A DNA stretch of 64,000 bases, taken from positions 33,472-97,471 of the forward strand of contig JAXJLD010000062.1 in NCBI GenBank assembly GCA_036297385.1, in the 5' to 3' direction. The notes under the pieces were generated by a model. The model searched no databases and was not told the DNA's origin. It worked only from the letters and a program-made list of their open reading frames with translations. Shown one piece after another: positions 34,722 to 43,642 of this stretch (positions are counted from its first letter, which is position 1; the number at the start of each line of letters is the position of its first letter). Made by a program: the position numbers and the translations under genes. This DNA comes from Ventricola sp036297385. GTDB taxonomy: Bacteria > Bacillota > Clostridia > Christensenellales > Aristaeellaceae.

Positions 34722-35776
34722 TGCCGAATGTATTGAGCATTTTTTCTGGTGGTGGAGGAATTGACTGTGGCTTCAAGAAAGCTGGCTTTGACATATGCTT
34801 TTCGACTGACTTCTGGAAGCCTGCTTGCGAAACGCTCGAGAAGAACAAGGTAGGAAGGCTTGTCAAATGTGCCGATATCCGTGAAGTGAATTATAAGGAT
34901 GAATTGTCAAAGATAGGACTTTCCACATCCGATATTGATGTACTTGTCGGAGGGCCGCCCTGCCCTGCGTATTCAAAGTCACGGTTCTATCGAACGGATG
35001 CGAAGCGCGCTCTTGATGATAAGAATTCGTTTACTCTCCATGAATACTTTCGAGCACTAGACGAGATCCGACCCAAGGTTTTCTTGTTTGAAAACGTATT
35101 TGGTTTCATATATAAGCCTCATCAGCCTGCCTTTGATTTGTTGAAGGCAAAGGCTGAGGAATTTGGGTATGATATAGCTTATCGCGTTGTCAACACAGCA
35201 GATTATGGTGTGCCTCAAACACGTGAAAGATTTTTGTGTGTTGGCATAAAAAGAGGCGCTGGGAATCCCTTTGTATTTCCGGCTCCTACGCATTATAATC
35301 CAGAAAAAAAGGGAACTCGCTCGGATGGCATGCTCCCTTGGGTAACGTGTAGAGAGGCCATTGGGGATCTTGATTATCCCTTGCCAGAAGATGCAGACCG
35401 TCAGGCTGGAGCAAAAGACAAGGATTTGCTAAAGCTTATCCCTCCGGGGGAGAATTATCTTTATCTTACAGCCGAACGTGGATACCCCGATCCTAAATTC
35501 AAGTGGCGTTCACGCTATTGGTCATTTCTTCTCAAGTTATCACCGGATCGTCCATCTTGGACAATTCAGGCAACATGGTCAGATAATATGGGACCGTTTC
35601 ATTGGACTAATAGGTATCTGAGGATTAATGAAATCAAGCGTATTCAGACATTTGATGATGATTATGAATTTACTGGATGCTTCGGAGATCAATGGCGTCA
35701 GATTGGGAATGCGGTCCCTGTTAAAATGGCAGAAGCAATGGCATCTGCTATTTATGAGCAATATTTTCGCAACTAA
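34721..35776 (+). CDS. DNA cytosine-5 methyltransferase, second of two (LlaJI-type M2)
   Basis: 351 aa. Motif I SIFSGGGGID, motif IV GGPPCPAYS with catalytic Cys81 (PCP in place of the usual PCQ), motif VI ENVFGF, motif VIII PQTRERF, and motif X QIGNAVP. It shares the C-terminal block YWSFLLKLSPD.PSWTI with the first enzyme, so the pair arose by duplication, yet the target-recognition parts differ, as expected if each methylates one strand of an asymmetric site. Its ATG overlaps the previous stop. The next gene follows 50 bp downstream. Confidence 0.95.
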   Translation: MPNVLSIFSGGGGIDCGFKKAGFDICFSTDFWKPACETLEKNKVGRLVKCADIREVNYKDELSKIGLSTSDIDVLVGGPPCPAYSKSRFYRTDAKRALDDKNSFTLHEYFRALDEIRPKVFLFENVFGFIYKPHQPAFDLLKAKAEEFGYDIAYRVVNTADYGVPQTRERFLCVGIKRGAGNPFVFPAPTHYNPEKKGTRSDGMLPWVTCREAIGDLDYPLPEDADRQAGAKDKDLLKLIPPGENYLYLTAERGYPDPKFKWRSRYWSFLLKLSPDRPSWTIQATWSDNMGPFHWTNRYLRINEIKRIQTFDDDYEFTGCFGDQWRQIGNAVPVKMAEAMASAIYEQYFRN

Positions 35777-35826
35777 GATACCGCAAGATGCTCCCCCAGA
35801 GTGTATGCAAGTAAGGAGGGTGAATC

Positions 35827-37764
35827 ATGGAAAACAGAGGCACTGCATCGGATATTCGACCTTCGGATTTAACGAGGGAAGTGACCAGGCTTTCCAATGA
35901 AGAGCTTTGTCAAATAATAACAGCTGCCTTTGGCACGCTAGGACACCAAGCAACAAGCGAAGCGGTGTCTGATGATTTGCCCGAGGTTTTTAAGTTGACA
36001 GTGGATGATCGAGAAATTTTGGTATGTGCAAAAGGAATAACCAAAGGCGGAGCATCCAGACCTGATGATGAACTAAGAATCCAGCAGCTGCCCAAATTCA
36101 GCAATTATTGTTATGAACATCAGGAAGAAGTATACGCAGCAGTTCAACTTGGTGTCTATAAGTATGATAATGCAGTGATTCTTGCTGCATGGAAACTTTC
36201 TTCGTCTGCTTCCACTTCATATATTTCTAAGCAGATTAAGTTGGGAACAATACAAAGAGCTTGGGCAGACGGCTTTTCACAGCAAGCTCGCGGCACTGAA
36301 TTTGTTTGCGCATTTCGGCCAGAATTTATACATTTTTACATCAACTGTTATCCGCTTCTGCATGCGAACGATACATTCTCGCACGGCAACGTAAATGATG
36401 GAATCATGCCTGCCGTGGTAGCGGATATTAATCGTGAGCACGCATATAGAAGTTGGCTGACTAATTTTGTTCGAGACAATGGTGAACATTACTCCCCGAA
36501 TACCATCGCACAGTACGTCGGTGCCTTGCGTTGGGTTTCAGAGGAATTTGTTACAGAACTGGCTCCATACACATCGATTTATGAAATTCAGAATAGTGCG
36601 ATTTATGATCCTATTGCGACGAGCATTCGCAGTGCGGAACGTTACGAATCTTTCAATCAATCGCGTGGAAATGGCGCAATTTCTGCATCCCTTACACTAT
36701 ACGGTGTGTTTCTACGAGACGTAACAGTAATACCAACTGAGAGAGACGTTGCTCCCATTAGTTATGAAACAGGGCTTATAAGTCAATATCCGCGCAATCG
36801 CATTCTTTTCGGAGCCCCCGGTACTGGCAAGAGTTATACTCTGAATCACGAAAAAGACCTGTTGCTTGCGGATGGCGGTGAATACGAGCGCGTGACCTTT
36901 CACCCAGATTACTCCTACGCCAATTTTGTTGGTACATATAAGCCGGTGCCCTGTAAGGACAGCGATGGCAAGGATGCTATAACTTATGCCTATGTACCGG
37001 GTCCGTTCATGCGCACCTATGTGAAAGCCCTACAGAACAGCAGGACTGATGCACCCAAGCCTTTCCTGCTTGTGATCGAGGAAATCAACCGTGCCAATGT
37101 TGCTGCCGTATTCGGTGATGTATTCCAGTTACTCGACCGCGGCGATGATGAGGTCAGTGAATATCCGATTCAAGCATCCGAGGATATCAAAAAATTCTTG
37201 GCTTTGCCAGAAAACTTAGGTGGCAGTCCTGATGATTACGCTGAAATCCGCATCCCCGATAATATGTTCATTTGGGCTACCATGAACAGTGCTGATCAGG
37301 GTGTATTTCCGATGGATACTGCCTTCAAGCGCAGATGGGATTTTACTTACCTCGGCATTGATGACAGCGAAGAAGGTATTGTCGGCAAAAAGGTTACCCT
37401 CGGTCAAGGTGAATATCGCCGCGTTGTGGAATGGAATGCGCTCCGTAAAGCTATCAATAATGAACTGCTCACATATAAGGTGAACGAAGATAAGCTGATG
37501 GGTCCGTACTTCATCTCTAAGAAAAATCTGCCAGAGGGCGATACTATCGATCAAGCGGTATTTACTCGTATTTTCAAGGACAAGGTCTTGATGTACCTAT
37601 TTGACGATGCTGCAAAACAAAAGCGCCCGTCACTGTTCGCAGGGTGCAAGGACGAAAACAAAAACCTTTATTCTCAAATTTGCAGAGAATTTGACACAAA
37701 GGGTGTATGTGTCTTCTGCACCAGAATTAGCGACTGTTTCTTGCCAGAGGATGATGGAGAATGA
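35827..37764 (+). CDS. McrB-like AAA+ NTPase, LlaJI R1-type restriction subunit
   Basis: 645 aa. The N-terminal ~300 residues hold a DNA-recognition-like region (ILVCAKGITKGGASRPDDELRI) and a second domain. The McrB-type AAA+ motor follows: Walker A GAPGTGKS (329-336), EEINRANVAAVFGDVFQLLD near 418 and the ATMNSAD sensor near 484, then FKRRWDF. In McrBC relatives this motor translocates DNA and activates the partner nuclease; GTP is the usual nucleotide. AAGGAGG precedes the ATG, and the stop overlaps the nuclease gene (ATGA). Confidence 0.92.
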   Translation: MENRGTASDIRPSDLTREVTRLSNEELCQIITAAFGTLGHQATSEAVSDDLPEVFKLTVDDREILVCAKGITKGGASRPDDELRIQQLPKFSNYCYEHQEEVYAAVQLGVYKYDNAVILAAWKLSSSASTSYISKQIKLGTIQRAWADGFSQQARGTEFVCAFRPEFIHFYINCYPLLHANDTFSHGNVNDGIMPAVVADINREHAYRSWLTNFVRDNGEHYSPNTIAQYVGALRWVSEEFVTELAPYTSIYEIQNSAIYDPIATSIRSAERYESFNQSRGNGAISASLTLYGVFLRDVTVIPTERDVAPISYETGLISQYPRNRILFGAPGTGKSYTLNHEKDLLLADGGEYERVTFHPDYSYANFVGTYKPVPCKDSDGKDAITYAYVPGPFMRTYVKALQNSRTDAPKPFLLVIEEINRANVAAVFGDVFQLLDRGDDEVSEYPIQASEDIKKFLALPENLGGSPDDYAEIRIPDNMFIWATMNSADQGVFPMDTAFKRRWDFTYLGIDDSEEGIVGKKVTLGQGEYRRVVEWNALRKAINNELLTYKVNEDKLMGPYFISKKNLPEGDTIDQAVFTRIFKDKVLMYLFDDAAKQKRPSLFAGCKDENKNLYSQICREFDTKGVCVFCTRISDCFLPEDDGE

Positions 37765-39233
37765 TTTCAGTATTTTTACGTGAACAGAAGCGTTATAACC
37801 AGGAAGAACTGGTGAGAGAACTTCAATGTTCCGAGGAAAAGACTGTCCGCATTCTGAAGCGTCTGAAAGAATATGGCGTATTGAAGGCTGTAAAGGCGAA
37901 TGACACACAGAAGGATCTCACAGATCTGTTGGATGAGGATATCGAAATTGCTGATGTTGAGGTCGGCGAAAACGAGTATCTGTATGTGTTTACTTTTGTT
38001 GGTGTTATTACCATTGAGGGACGTGTGCTGAAGTGCTACCCGAAGTATCTGCTCGATGCCACAGCCCCCAAAGCAGAGTTGAAGCAAGTGCTTAAGGTTC
38101 TTGAAAAATACAATTCTAAGGAACAGATCATTCGTATGTACAATGATACGAGTGACAGCAGCGCATTCAATATGCTTGCCGTTATGCTGTTCCTGCTTCA
38201 GGATTATTTCGAGTATGGTGCCTATACCAACACGCAGGACATCATCGAATCCAATGGAACAGGCGACATTCTTTGGGATAAAACCATCAACGAAACATTT
38301 ACTCTCTTAAGCCACAACCGCCCGTATTACCCAGAATTATTAACTATGAAGCGCGTGAATGACGAATTCGATTTCTTCAAGCGCCTACATGAATGTATCC
38401 TTACTCGTTGCACAGAGGAATTAAGAGACGCCGACTTGTTGGATCTGTTTGACATTATTGGTGTCGAAATTTCCGATGAGCATATTGAGGACTTCGGTGA
38501 TAAGGAGTATGTTCTAGAGCGTATTGTCAAAGAACTCAATGTTCAGTTCAATACCCGCAAACAGCTTCTTTTGAAAACACTGTATGCCTATGTAGCGAAC
38601 AGCAGTGCGCTGGATGACTTGGACTGCTTCAGTATGTTCGGCACAAATAGCTACAACCTAGTATGGGAAAAAGTATGTGCAGAGGTAATGGACAACCAGT
38701 TACAGAAGCCAATCGGCGGACTGCGACTGCCTGTACCGTTGGCTGGGCAATACCGCGAGATGCGGCATAGGAAACTCATTGATTTGATTGATAGACCGCA
38801 GTGGTCTGGGACTGCACCGAACGGTGAACCGTTTGTGAAACAGGCCGAAGATTCGCTCATCCCCGATCTCATTTCCATCGTTAATGTCGATGGGGACTAT
38901 CAGTTTATCATTTTTGATGCCAAATACTATAACATCCAATTGGAACACAACAAAAAGCTGCGTGGTCAGCCCGGTATCGAATCCATCACCAAACAGTATT
39001 TGTACCAGTTGGCGTATCAGCCTTTTGTGGAAGCACACCAGATCAGCACTGTGCGGAACTGCTTCCTCATGCCGACGGCTTCTATGGAAATAGTCGACAA
39101 AGGAATTGCATCCCTCGCCATGCTGTCTAATCTGGGATTGCAAGATATTCAGGTACGGTTGTTGCCTGCAGGGATGATGTATCGGCATTACATTGACAAC
39201 ACCAAGATGGATATATCCCTTCTTAGATTGTGA
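37761..39233 (+). CDS. LlaJI-family restriction endonuclease subunit (R2/McrC-like)
   Basis: 490 aa. The N-terminal winged helix (EELVRELQCSEEKTVRILKR) is followed by a long helical region. The nuclease core of PD-(D/E)XK type has Asp369 in IPDL, then FDAKYY with Asp386 and Lys388. It overlaps the McrB-like gene by four bases, so the two subunits are made together and should act as one complex that cuts unmethylated target DNA. It is the last gene of the operon; a shared hairpin at 39256-39283 separates it from the convergent XRE gene. Confidence 0.92.
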   Translation: MISVFLREQKRYNQEELVRELQCSEEKTVRILKRLKEYGVLKAVKANDTQKDLTDLLDEDIEIADVEVGENEYLYVFTFVGVITIEGRVLKCYPKYLLDATAPKAELKQVLKVLEKYNSKEQIIRMYNDTSDSSAFNMLAVMLFLLQDYFEYGAYTNTQDIIESNGTGDILWDKTINETFTLLSHNRPYYPELLTMKRVNDEFDFFKRLHECILTRCTEELRDADLLDLFDIIGVEISDEHIEDFGDKEYVLERIVKELNVQFNTRKQLLLKTLYAYVANSSALDDLDCFSMFGTNSYNLVWEKVCAEVMDNQLQKPIGGLRLPVPLAGQYREMRHRKLIDLIDRPQWSGTAPNGEPFVKQAEDSLIPDLISIVNVDGDYQFIIFDAKYYNIQLEHNKKLRGQPGIESITKQYLYQLAYQPFVEAHQISTVRNCFLMPTASMEIVDKGIASLAMLSNLGLQDIQVRLLPAGMMYRHYIDNTKMDISLLRL

Positions 39234-39255
39234 CTAACATATAAGATAAAGAACT

Positions 39256-39283
39256 GGAGCAACACCGAAACTGGTGCTGCTCC
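39256..39283. terminator. bidirectional hairpin between convergent operons
   Basis: An 11-bp stem GGAGCA-CACC/GGTG-TGCTCC with one mismatch on + and a G-U pair on -, followed by T-rich sequence on both sides. It separates the restriction operon (+) from the ABC-3C-like operon (-). Confidence 0.78.
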
Positions 39284-39290
39284 TCTTCCT

Positions 39291-39494
39291 TTATTCATCT
39301 ACAAGTTCCATAATTTCCGTGACATCACAGTCAAGAGCTTCGCATATTTTTACCAGTATGTCAGTTGTAATGTTTTCTCCTTTGCCTAGTTTGGCAATAG
39401 AGGCTGTACTAATACCAGTCATCCGGCGCAAGTCTTGCTTGTTCAGTCCACGGTCAATAAGTAAATGCCATAATTTTTTGTAGCTGATTTTCAA
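39291..39494 (-). CDS. XRE-family HTH regulator (YozG-like)
   Basis: 67 aa, a single Cro/CI helix-turn-helix (NKQDLRRMTGISTASIAKLG, then ITTDILVKICEALDCDVTEI). TTG start with GGAGGG upstream. It lies 17 bp after the SMC-like ATPase gene and is the last gene of that minus-strand unit, so it is probably the autoregulator of the three-component operon, though it could also act on the convergent restriction operon. Confidence 0.88.
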   Translation of the reverse strand: MKISYKKLWHLLIDRGLNKQDLRRMTGISTASIAKLGKGENITTDILVKICEALDCDVTEIMELVDE

Positions 39495-39511
39495 TGGTTC
39501 CCTCCGTTGGT

Positions 39512-41344
39512 TTATTCCTCGTCATAAACATCAGAAAGCAGGCCATATCGCCCATGCTCACGTGATCTGGTGAATTCGTGATACTTACATTGCGATGTCT
39601 CACCGAGCCATGTGGGCATTTTTTCTTTTTGATCGATAAAAATGACCTGTCCACTTTCCTGATGGTCAAGCAGATACTGTATGAACGAATCACGGATCAC
39701 GTTTGCGTTCTCACCATACTGTGTTTCAGACAGCTGTGTAAGCGCAGAGTCCAGCATCAGAATGCCCGGTGTATGTGTGCCGGATTCATGCAGGACTTCA
39801 CGAATCGCGAGCAGCACGACTGAGTTCAGAATTCCGCAGAAACCGCCGCCCATTACGTTGGCTTTCTGTTTTCCGTTGATCTCAATGTCGAATGTAACCG
39901 TATTCAGTCTAGCTGATGCCGCGCCCGGGAATTGGATTGCCTTCAATATTTCGGAAAGCTTTTCCTGAATCTTCTGGAATATATCGAAGCCGTACTCTGC
40001 TTTGATATCATAATTGGGTTTGCTTTCGGTTTCTTCCAGTTCTCTCTGCCGCGTATACAAGTCTGCTTCATAACGCGTCTTTTCCGCTTTTATTGTCTTG
40101 ATTTCCTGGGCACGCTGGGCGATCAGTGTATACTGCCGAAGTTGTTCCTTCAGAGCAGAAATTCTCGGTGACAGCGTAGCAGAAATTAGCTGATCAATTT
40201 CTTTCCGACGAGTTTCAAGACGTTGTACATCTGCGGACAATGCGCTTCGCTTCGCATCAATGTCTGAAGAGGCGATTTGCAGTTCTGCCAGATGAGATTT
40301 TATATGCGCGAGTTCTTGTCTGGTGGCTGCAAATAGCGGTTCAGCACTATCGATTGCAATCTCTGCATTACAGAAGGGACATTGATGCGGGGTTGGTACA
40401 TCAGTACCCGCAGCTTCGGCATCTGCAATGAATGCAAGGCGCTCCATATCCGCGGTATACTGACTCTGTAAAGCGTCGAATCTGCTGCGAATGGTATCGT
40501 ACTCGCTGAGCTTACTGTTGCCGGCATATATTTTTTCCATCAGAGATTGGCTTTCCGTAATAGCCGAATCTATCTCATGCTGAACAGAATCGATTTCTGC
40601 TTGTACAGTAGTGGTTGCTGCTTCCAAATTCGGAATATTCGCAGCTGTCTGTTCTTCTTCCATAGCGACGATCTTATCACCCAGATGCTTTATGCTCTCG
40701 TCGATATAAGCAATAATCGCTTCTCTGCGTGCTCGTTTCAACTTGCGATTATCAGGAGTTTCAACTTCTGAAGCATCTTTGCCCGTCATTAGGTACAAGA
40801 GCGAAGAAAGGGAGGAAGTCTGCGCTGTAGGAGACTTCGGATTCAAAAGTGCGGATGATGTGCGTGCAATATGCGATTGGTTGACGAAAAACAAATGCAT
40901 CATCCCGCGCCAAGTCAGGTTCTGCGTCTTGCCTTCTTTGCTGCTAAGGATTTGAACAGGCTTGTCAATTCCAATCAATTTCAGCCATACAGAGCTGATA
41001 CTGTTTGCGCCATTAGACGAAACAGAGTATTCGCCCTGATTAATCCGCTCATCAGTGCCTGTAACGCTTATTTTCTTTTCGCCAAGTTTGCGAGTCAGGA
41101 TGACATTGCCGTGGGGCGTTTTCACGACAAGAGTGAATTTGTCATATCCCCAATCCTGCTCAAACCGGAAAGGACTGGATGTGGACTCACTGAAACCGAA
41201 GAGATAGTCGATTCCATCCATCACATGGCTTTTACCGGTGTTGGAAGGCCCGACAACAAATGTCAATCCGCTAGAAAAATCAATTTCAGAATCTGCTTTG
41301 CCAAAACCGGAAATGATCAGTCGTTCTATAGTAAACGGAAGCAT
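39512..41344 (-). CDS. SMC/Rad50-like ABC ATPase of an ABC-3C-type system
   Basis: 610 aa. Walker A GPSNTGKSH lies at residues 32-40 in the N-lobe. Two long coiled-coil arms surround a Rad50-like hook CPFC (Cys322 and Cys325), and the C-lobe carries a Walker B-like ILMLDSALTQL with downstream QVIFID. This is the layout of nucleic-acid-linked ABC ATPases in biological-conflict systems. Its start overlaps the stop of the small middle gene by one base. With the next two genes it matches the published ABC three-component (ABC-3C) organisation. It probably senses or clamps DNA and drives the partner proteins (inference). Confidence 0.85.
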   Translation of the reverse strand: MLPFTIERLIISGFGKADSEIDFSSGLTFVVGPSNTGKSHVMDGIDYLFGFSESTSSPFRFEQDWGYDKFTLVVKTPHGNVILTRKLGEKKISVTGTDERINQGEYSVSSNGANSISSVWLKLIGIDKPVQILSSKEGKTQNLTWRGMMHLFFVNQSHIARTSSALLNPKSPTAQTSSLSSLLYLMTGKDASEVETPDNRKLKRARREAIIAYIDESIKHLGDKIVAMEEEQTAANIPNLEAATTTVQAEIDSVQHEIDSAITESQSLMEKIYAGNSKLSEYDTIRSRFDALQSQYTADMERLAFIADAEAAGTDVPTPHQCPFCNAEIAIDSAEPLFAATRQELAHIKSHLAELQIASSDIDAKRSALSADVQRLETRRKEIDQLISATLSPRISALKEQLRQYTLIAQRAQEIKTIKAEKTRYEADLYTRQRELEETESKPNYDIKAEYGFDIFQKIQEKLSEILKAIQFPGAASARLNTVTFDIEINGKQKANVMGGGFCGILNSVVLLAIREVLHESGTHTPGILMLDSALTQLSETQYGENANVIRDSFIQYLLDHQESGQVIFIDQKEKMPTWLGETSQCKYHEFTRSREHGRYGLLSDVYDEE

Positions 41345-41796
41345 TATGTTTCCTCCCTTCCAATGGATGATGCTTTTGCCCAGATATGACGGACCAACTC
41401 TGCATCTGTAATATGATCATGCTGTTCTGTCACTATATACGCAAGCTGGCAGTAACTGTCCGCATAGGCGCTATTGAGAGTGCTGCAATATTCGATGCCT
41501 GCATCTGTTATGGTGTAAGTAAACCCCTGTGCATCGGCATTAGGTTTTATCAGTCCGTGCAGCACAAGATAACTAATCGCCCCATTAGCCATACTGCATC
41601 GGGAAGCGTATTCGCCATAACGATAACCATTGTTTCCATTTAGGTTTTCAGCAGCAAATCCAAAGTCGGCAGCGTATGTGCATATGAAATCTTCTGTGCA
41701 TAATCTGCTCTCGGTCAGCGGCTTTTTCCCTGATACATGCAATAAAAGCAAATAGCGTATAGACAGTTCGAACACAGAACCTAATGCTTTAGCCAT
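41344..41796 (-). CDS. candidate ABC-3C middle component
   Basis: 150 aa, mostly helical with a winged-helix-like C-terminal half (ISYLVLHGLIKPNADAQGFTYTITDAG). It overlaps the upstream gene by 8 bp and the ATPase gene by 1 bp. The size, position between ABC ATPase and effector-like gene, and wHTH-like pattern fit the middle component of ABC-3C systems, which is thought to link the ATPase to the effector. Assignment rests on context more than on a motif. Confidence 0.65.
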   Translation of the reverse strand: MAKALGSVFELSIRYLLLLHVSGKKPLTESRLCTEDFICTYAADFGFAAENLNGNNGYRYGEYASRCSMANGAISYLVLHGLIKPNADAQGFTYTITDAGIEYCSTLNSAYADSYCQLAYIVTEQHDHITDAELVRHIWAKASSIGREET

Positions 41797-42742
41797 TCCG
41801 TTTCACCCACCTTAGCTTGCCATCCGTCACAAGGAAATGGCACACGCCCTGCTTGATGCGGTTATTTATCCAGTAGGGAGACCGGCTCAATACATATTGA
41901 TCCACAGGAGTTACCGTTGCCTGATCCATGACACTCAGCATCCGTTCAAAACCATCGTCGTAACGCTTTATCGCAGTATTTCTGACACCGGCATACATTT
42001 CAGACTTCAGTACGGAAAACTGATCCTGCAAGTCTGCTCCCTGGAGTTCAATTATGCTGCATCGAATAGATTCTGCGGCAAAATAATCGATGCGGCGTTC
42101 TTTCAGATCTTCATCGTACTCAGGATAAGATGCCAGTGAGGAGTGATCGAAAACGTCAACTTTAGCTGCGTCGCCATATGCCGCATACAAAGCCTCGATG
42201 TATGCTTGTTCGTGCTCTGCCAATTCATCAGGAGGGTCTTGCATATCAGGTCGAGGCATGCGGCGGAGCGCCTGTTCGACTGCATCACATGCATCGTTAA
42301 AATCGCGCTTCCCCTTGGGTGTGGCTGTTTCCATGATAATCTGCTCCAGCGCATCTGCGCACTTGACAAGAATATCACTCAGTGAGCCATCATTCACAAT
42401 TCCGTGATCTGCGAGTGCTTTGGAAAGTGCAACCAAAGAATCAAAAGACTGTGCATCTTCGCTAAGCACTTCGACAAAGCGTTCCTTATCAGGATGCCTA
42501 TTAAATGGAATCGCGTTGACGGCAGAAAAAGGAGACGCTCCGCTCATAATTTTTCGCAGCGTATCGGGTCGCAGGTCAAGGACTTTGCATTCAGTTTCAT
42601 AGCCCTCTTCTACATAGGCTCCGAGGATGAAGGTGACAAAATCAGCCTTTCCTCGGCCTTTTTTTGTTTTTGGAGTCTGTCCGAATCCTCCTCTGTCGCC
42701 AAAGAACGGAAACAGCATATTTAGGTACTCCGATAAGGTCAT
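41789..42742 (-). CDS. candidate ABC-3C effector/C-terminal-domain protein
   Basis: 317 aa, first gene of the operon, with GGAGG 6 nt before the ATG. An N-terminal segment (TLRKIMSGASPFSAVNAIPF) resembles the start of proteins encoded with SMC-like ATPases. An acidic middle follows, then a compact C-terminal ~70 residues with a conserved-looking DQYVLSRSPYWINNRIKQGVCH...LRWV stretch (split here), which resembles the small C-terminal domains of ABC-3C effector proteins. No enzymatic motif is seen in the N-terminal part, so the effector action is unknown and may be new. Confidence 0.6.
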   Translation of the reverse strand: MTLSEYLNMLFPFFGDRGGFGQTPKTKKGRGKADFVTFILGAYVEEGYETECKVLDLRPDTLRKIMSGASPFSAVNAIPFNRHPDKERFVEVLSEDAQSFDSLVALSKALADHGIVNDGSLSDILVKCADALEQIIMETATPKGKRDFNDACDAVEQALRRMPRPDMQDPPDELAEHEQAYIEALYAAYGDAAKVDVFDHSSLASYPEYDEDLKERRIDYFAAESIRCSIIELQGADLQDQFSVLKSEMYAGVRNTAIKRYDDGFERMLSVMDQATVTPVDQYVLSRSPYWINNRIKQGVCHFLVTDGKLRWVKRNG

Positions 42743-43124
42743 GTATTTCCTCCTGCTACCTGTCGCTCATACGCGATTCGCGTTTCATCGTGTTTTCTCC
42801 CGTCCTATATGACCCGGTTTTAGTATACTGATCGTGCCAGATGACGGTGAGGGAATAAACCCTTATGAATAAAGGGTACCACGTATGTTTACGATTGTCA
42901 ATCTTCCCTCTGTGAAAGCAGTCATCTGATGCCAAGTCAGGAAGCTTAGCTGGTGTACAACTGCTTTCCGAAGGCTGTCTGATTAGGCCAACCAAATATC
43001 TCTGCACCGACCATCGGAAGGGCGGCTGCAGTCCGAAATGGAGTTATCCATAGGACTGGGCTTATTTGTCGTGGTCGTGCGCACTTGGTACTCCATTTCG
43101 GGTTCAACCGAAAGGAGTGCCAAA
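42743..43124. other. 382-bp divergent regulatory stretch, no gene
   Basis: Separates the minus-strand ABC-3C-like operon from the plus-strand small-protein cluster. A weak minus-strand -10 (TATACT) lies near 42818. A 12-bp perfect inverted repeat at 43033-43101 sits just before the SD of the sigma-like gene. The segment 42880-43020 has no reading frame or motif I recognise. Confidence 0.6.
43033..43101 (+). repeat. 12-bp perfect inverted repeat upstream of the sigma-like gene
   Basis: CCGAAATGGAGT (43033-43044) and ACTCCATTTCGG (43090-43101), 45-nt loop. The right arm ends 9 nt before AAAGGAG, so the hairpin could control access to the SD, or the arms could be operator halves. Confidence 0.6.
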
Positions 43125-43604
43125 ATGAGGAATTGGAAGACAAGCAAGGCAAATCGTGCAACCTACCGCTACTATGACATCGATGGAAAACTCCAGTGTG
43201 AACTTATCCCCGGGCAGGACGGAGTGACAGAGGTTCTCATCCAGCAGTTACATGCTGCTGACGATGACGAGTTCGATGCCAATCGCCGTGAAGCTTACCA
43301 CATCCCGGTTCACTACATGGCCTATACCTGTGGTGATGCTGAGGAGGCTGAAGATCGAAACTCGTATCTTGCTGATGAAACCGCTGATCCTTCGATCATT
43401 TTGGAAAAAGCAATCAGCCGGACGGAATTCAAATGTGCATTTCATGAACGGTGGAGCCGTCTGACAAAGGAACAGCAGCGGCTTGTGGTTCGTAAGGCCA
43501 GTGGTGAGACGAATGTTGCCATCGCAGCAGAGTTAGGGGTATCTGAAGCCGCAATCCGTAAACAGCTGAAGCGTATCCAGAAGCATTTCATGAAACGGTT
43601 GTAG
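43125..43604 (+). CDS. sigma-70 region 4-like HTH protein
   Basis: 159 aa. The C-terminal ~50 residues form a sigma region 4/LuxR-like HTH (WSRLTKEQQRLVVRKASGE, then VAAELGVSEAAIRKQLKRIQ-like). The N-terminal ~90 residues begin RNWKTSKANRATYRYYD and are found with such HTHs on conjugative and integrative elements. Start ATG 43125 with GGAG 7 nt upstream. It lacks sigma region 2, so it is more likely a transcription regulator than a full sigma factor. It heads the small-protein cluster. Confidence 0.82.
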   Translation: MRNWKTSKANRATYRYYDIDGKLQCELIPGQDGVTEVLIQQLHAADDDEFDANRREAYHIPVHYMAYTCGDAEEAEDRNSYLADETADPSIILEKAISRTEFKCAFHERWSRLTKEQQRLVVRKASGETNVAIAAELGVSEAAIRKQLKRIQKHFMKRL

Positions 43605-43642
43605 ATACCCCGCCCACGGAGTTTGCGGACAGGATCACCGAT

